Shown: piece after piece, positions 62,884 through 64,000 of the stretch
Position numbering within the stretch: the stretch's first letter is position 1
Layout of the letters: the number at the start of each line of letters is the position of its first letter
NCBI GenBank assembly: GCA_044463945.1
Contig: JBIQLW010000021.1
Coordinates: forward strand, 1 to 64,000
Length of the DNA: 64,000 bases
Source of the DNA: 62-47 sp044463945
Lineage (GTDB): Bacteria > Pseudomonadota > Alphaproteobacteria > Rhizobiales > Xanthobacteraceae
Direction of reading: 5' to 3'
Notes under the pieces: generated by a model
What the model saw: the letters and a program-made list of their open reading frames with translations, nothing else
Database searches by the model: none
What the model was told of the DNA's origin: nothing
Made by a program: the position numbers and the translations under genes

Positions 62884-64000
62884 ATGACGACATTCCAGGA
62901 AGCCCGCCAGTTTCTGCTCGACCACCGCGCCGACTACGACAAGGCGGTGGCGGGCTTCAAGTGGCCGGATCAGGCCAGGTTCAATTGGGCGCTGGACTGG
63001 TTCGACGAACTGGCGCGCGATCCGCAGAGCAAGGACCGGCCGGCGCTGTGGATCGTCGAGGCCGTCACCGACACTGAAACCAAACTGACATTCGCGGAGC
63101 TGTCGCGCCGCTCCAACCGCGTCGCCAATTTCCTGCGCGCGCAGGGGCTGAAGCGCGGCGATCACCTGCTGCTGCTGCTCGGCAACGTGGTGCCGCTGTG
63201 GGAGACGATGCTGGCCTGCATCAAGCTCGGCGTCGTCATCATTCCCGCCACCACGCTGCTCACGCCGGATGAGTTGCAGGATCGGCTCGATCGCGGCCGC
63301 GCCAAGGCGGTGGTCGCGGCGCAAGATCAGGTGGCGAAGTTCGCCTCGCTGAAAAGCGGCGATCTCAAGCGGATCGTGGTCGGACCGGCGAGCGACGGCT
63401 GGCTGTCATTTGACAAAGCGGCGGAGTTCTCCGACGCCTTCACGCCGGACGGCGAGACGCGCGCCGACGATCCGATGCTGTTGTACTTCACCTCCGGGAC
63501 CACGGCGAAGCCGAAGCTGGTGTTGCACAGCCAGCGCAGCTATCCGGTCGGCCATCTCTCCACCATGTACTGGATCGGCCTCAAGCCCGGCGACATTCAC
63601 CTGAACATCTCCTCGCCAGGCTGGGCCAAGCACGCCTGGAGTTGCTTCTTCGCGCCGTGGAACGCGGGCGCGGCGGTGTTCGTGGTCAACCAGCCGCGTT
63701 TCGACGCCAAGGGACTGCTGTCGACCATCGGCCGCTGCGGCGTCACCACGCTGTGCGCGCCGCCGACGGTGTGGCGGCTGTTCATTCAGGAGAAGCTCGC
63801 GGACTTCAAGGTATCGCTGCGCGAGGTGTGCGGCGCCGGCGAGCCGCTCAATCCCGAGGTGATCGATCAGGTCAAGGCGGCGTGGGGCCTCACCATCCGC
63901 GACGGCTACGGCCAGACCGAGACGACGGCGGTGGCCGGCAACTCGCCCGGACAGAAGCTCAAGCCCGGATCGATGGGCCGGCCGATGCCGGGCTATCATA
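62884..64000 (+). CDS. AMP-binding acyl-CoA synthetase, cut by the window end
   Basis: The first 372 residues of an ANL-superfamily ligase; no stop occurs before the window ends. The start reads MTTFQEARQFLLDHRADYD, followed by FNWALDWFDELARD as in medium-chain acyl-CoA synthetases of the ACSM type. The P-loop is YFTSGTTAKPKLVLHS, then SSPGWAKHAWSCFFAPW and GYGQTETTA. It is 112 bases downstream of mmsB on the same strand and could activate isobutyrate or another short acid for the operon. The hinge and C-terminal catalytic Lys are outside the window. Confidence 0.88.
   Translation, partial: MTTFQEARQFLLDHRADYDKAVAGFKWPDQARFNWALDWFDELARDPQSKDRPALWIVEAVTDTETKLTFAELSRRSNRVANFLRAQGLKRGDHLLLLLGNVVPLWETMLACIKLGVVIIPATTLLTPDELQDRLDRGRAKAVVAAQDQVAKFASLKSGDLKRIVVGPASDGWLSFDKAAEFSDAFTPDGETRADDPMLLYFTSGTTAKPKLVLHSQRSYPVGHLSTMYWIGLKPGDIHLNISSPGWAKHAWSCFFAPWNAGAAVFVVNQPRFDAKGLLSTIGRCGVTTLCAPPTVWRLFIQEKLADFKVSLREVCGAGEPLNPEVIDQVKAAWGLTIRDGYGQTETTAVAGNSPGQKLKPGSMGRPMPGYH

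Overview
The window is a GC-rich chromosomal stretch from an alphaproteobacterium, most probably Hyphomicrobiales, family Nitrobacteraceae (Bradyrhizobium / Rhodopseudomonas type). The evidence is the AcpXL-FabZ-FabF-FabF-LpxXL cluster for very-long-chain lipid A acylation, a DUF2865 secreted protein, a class II DAHP synthase, short GC-rich palindromic intergenic repeats, and the gene content overall. No plasmid, phage, insertion sequence, integrase or CRISPR signal was seen. The genus is an inference.

Layout. (1) 1-13 kb, housekeeping: alpha/beta hydrolase, DAHP synthase, diacylglycerol kinase, NAD synthetase, two cysteine-rich secreted proteins, a tightly overlapping string cysS / 37-aa membrane peptide / GNAT / cimA / VOC protein, an acid phosphatase and a LOG-family protein. 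(2) 13-23.5 kb, envelope and transport: Atm1-type exporter, psd-pssA, motA-motB, kup, rhodanese, aminotransferase and a lone polyamine-type binding protein. (3) 23.6-28 kb: the minus-strand lipid A VLCFA cluster. Its second ketosynthase has lost its catalytic residues, and the alcohol dehydrogenase usual in rhizobial clusters is absent. (4) 28-31.4 kb: small membrane protein, peroxidase-related protein, HerA-like ATPase and tRNA-Gln(CTG).

(5) 31.4-42 kb: a sugar or sugar-acid island. A LacI regulator sits between a catabolic arm (xylonate-type dehydratase and two SDR dehydrogenases, minus strand) and an ABC sugar importer plus an erythronate-type dehydrogenase (plus strand). Both arms carry the same LacI-type operator; one copy overlaps a near-consensus promoter. 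(6) 41.9-43.4 kb: LysE exporter with AraC regulator.

(7) 43.6-57 kb: an acyl-CoA catabolic island of unknown substrate: thiolase, AMP-forming and NDP-forming CoA ligases, acyl-CoA dehydrogenase, TAXI-TRAP importer, minimal biotin carrier, IclR regulator, carboxyltransferase and an enoyl-CoA hydratase. An IclR-like palindrome lies in the divergent control region. No biotin carboxylase gene is present. (8) 57-64 kb: a valine/isobutyrate degradation operon (TetR, mmsA, acyl-CoA dehydrogenase, 3-hydroxyisobutyryl-CoA hydrolase, mmsB) followed by an acyl-CoA synthetase cut by the window end.

Intergenic DNA holds a three-copy family of about 130 bp with two hairpins per copy, always at gene 3' ends, plus several perfect hairpins and a paired palindromic element. 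The best candidates for new biology are the degenerate ketosynthase, the mixed sugar-acid pathway with its operators, and the biotin-carboxylase-free carboxylase/TRAP island.
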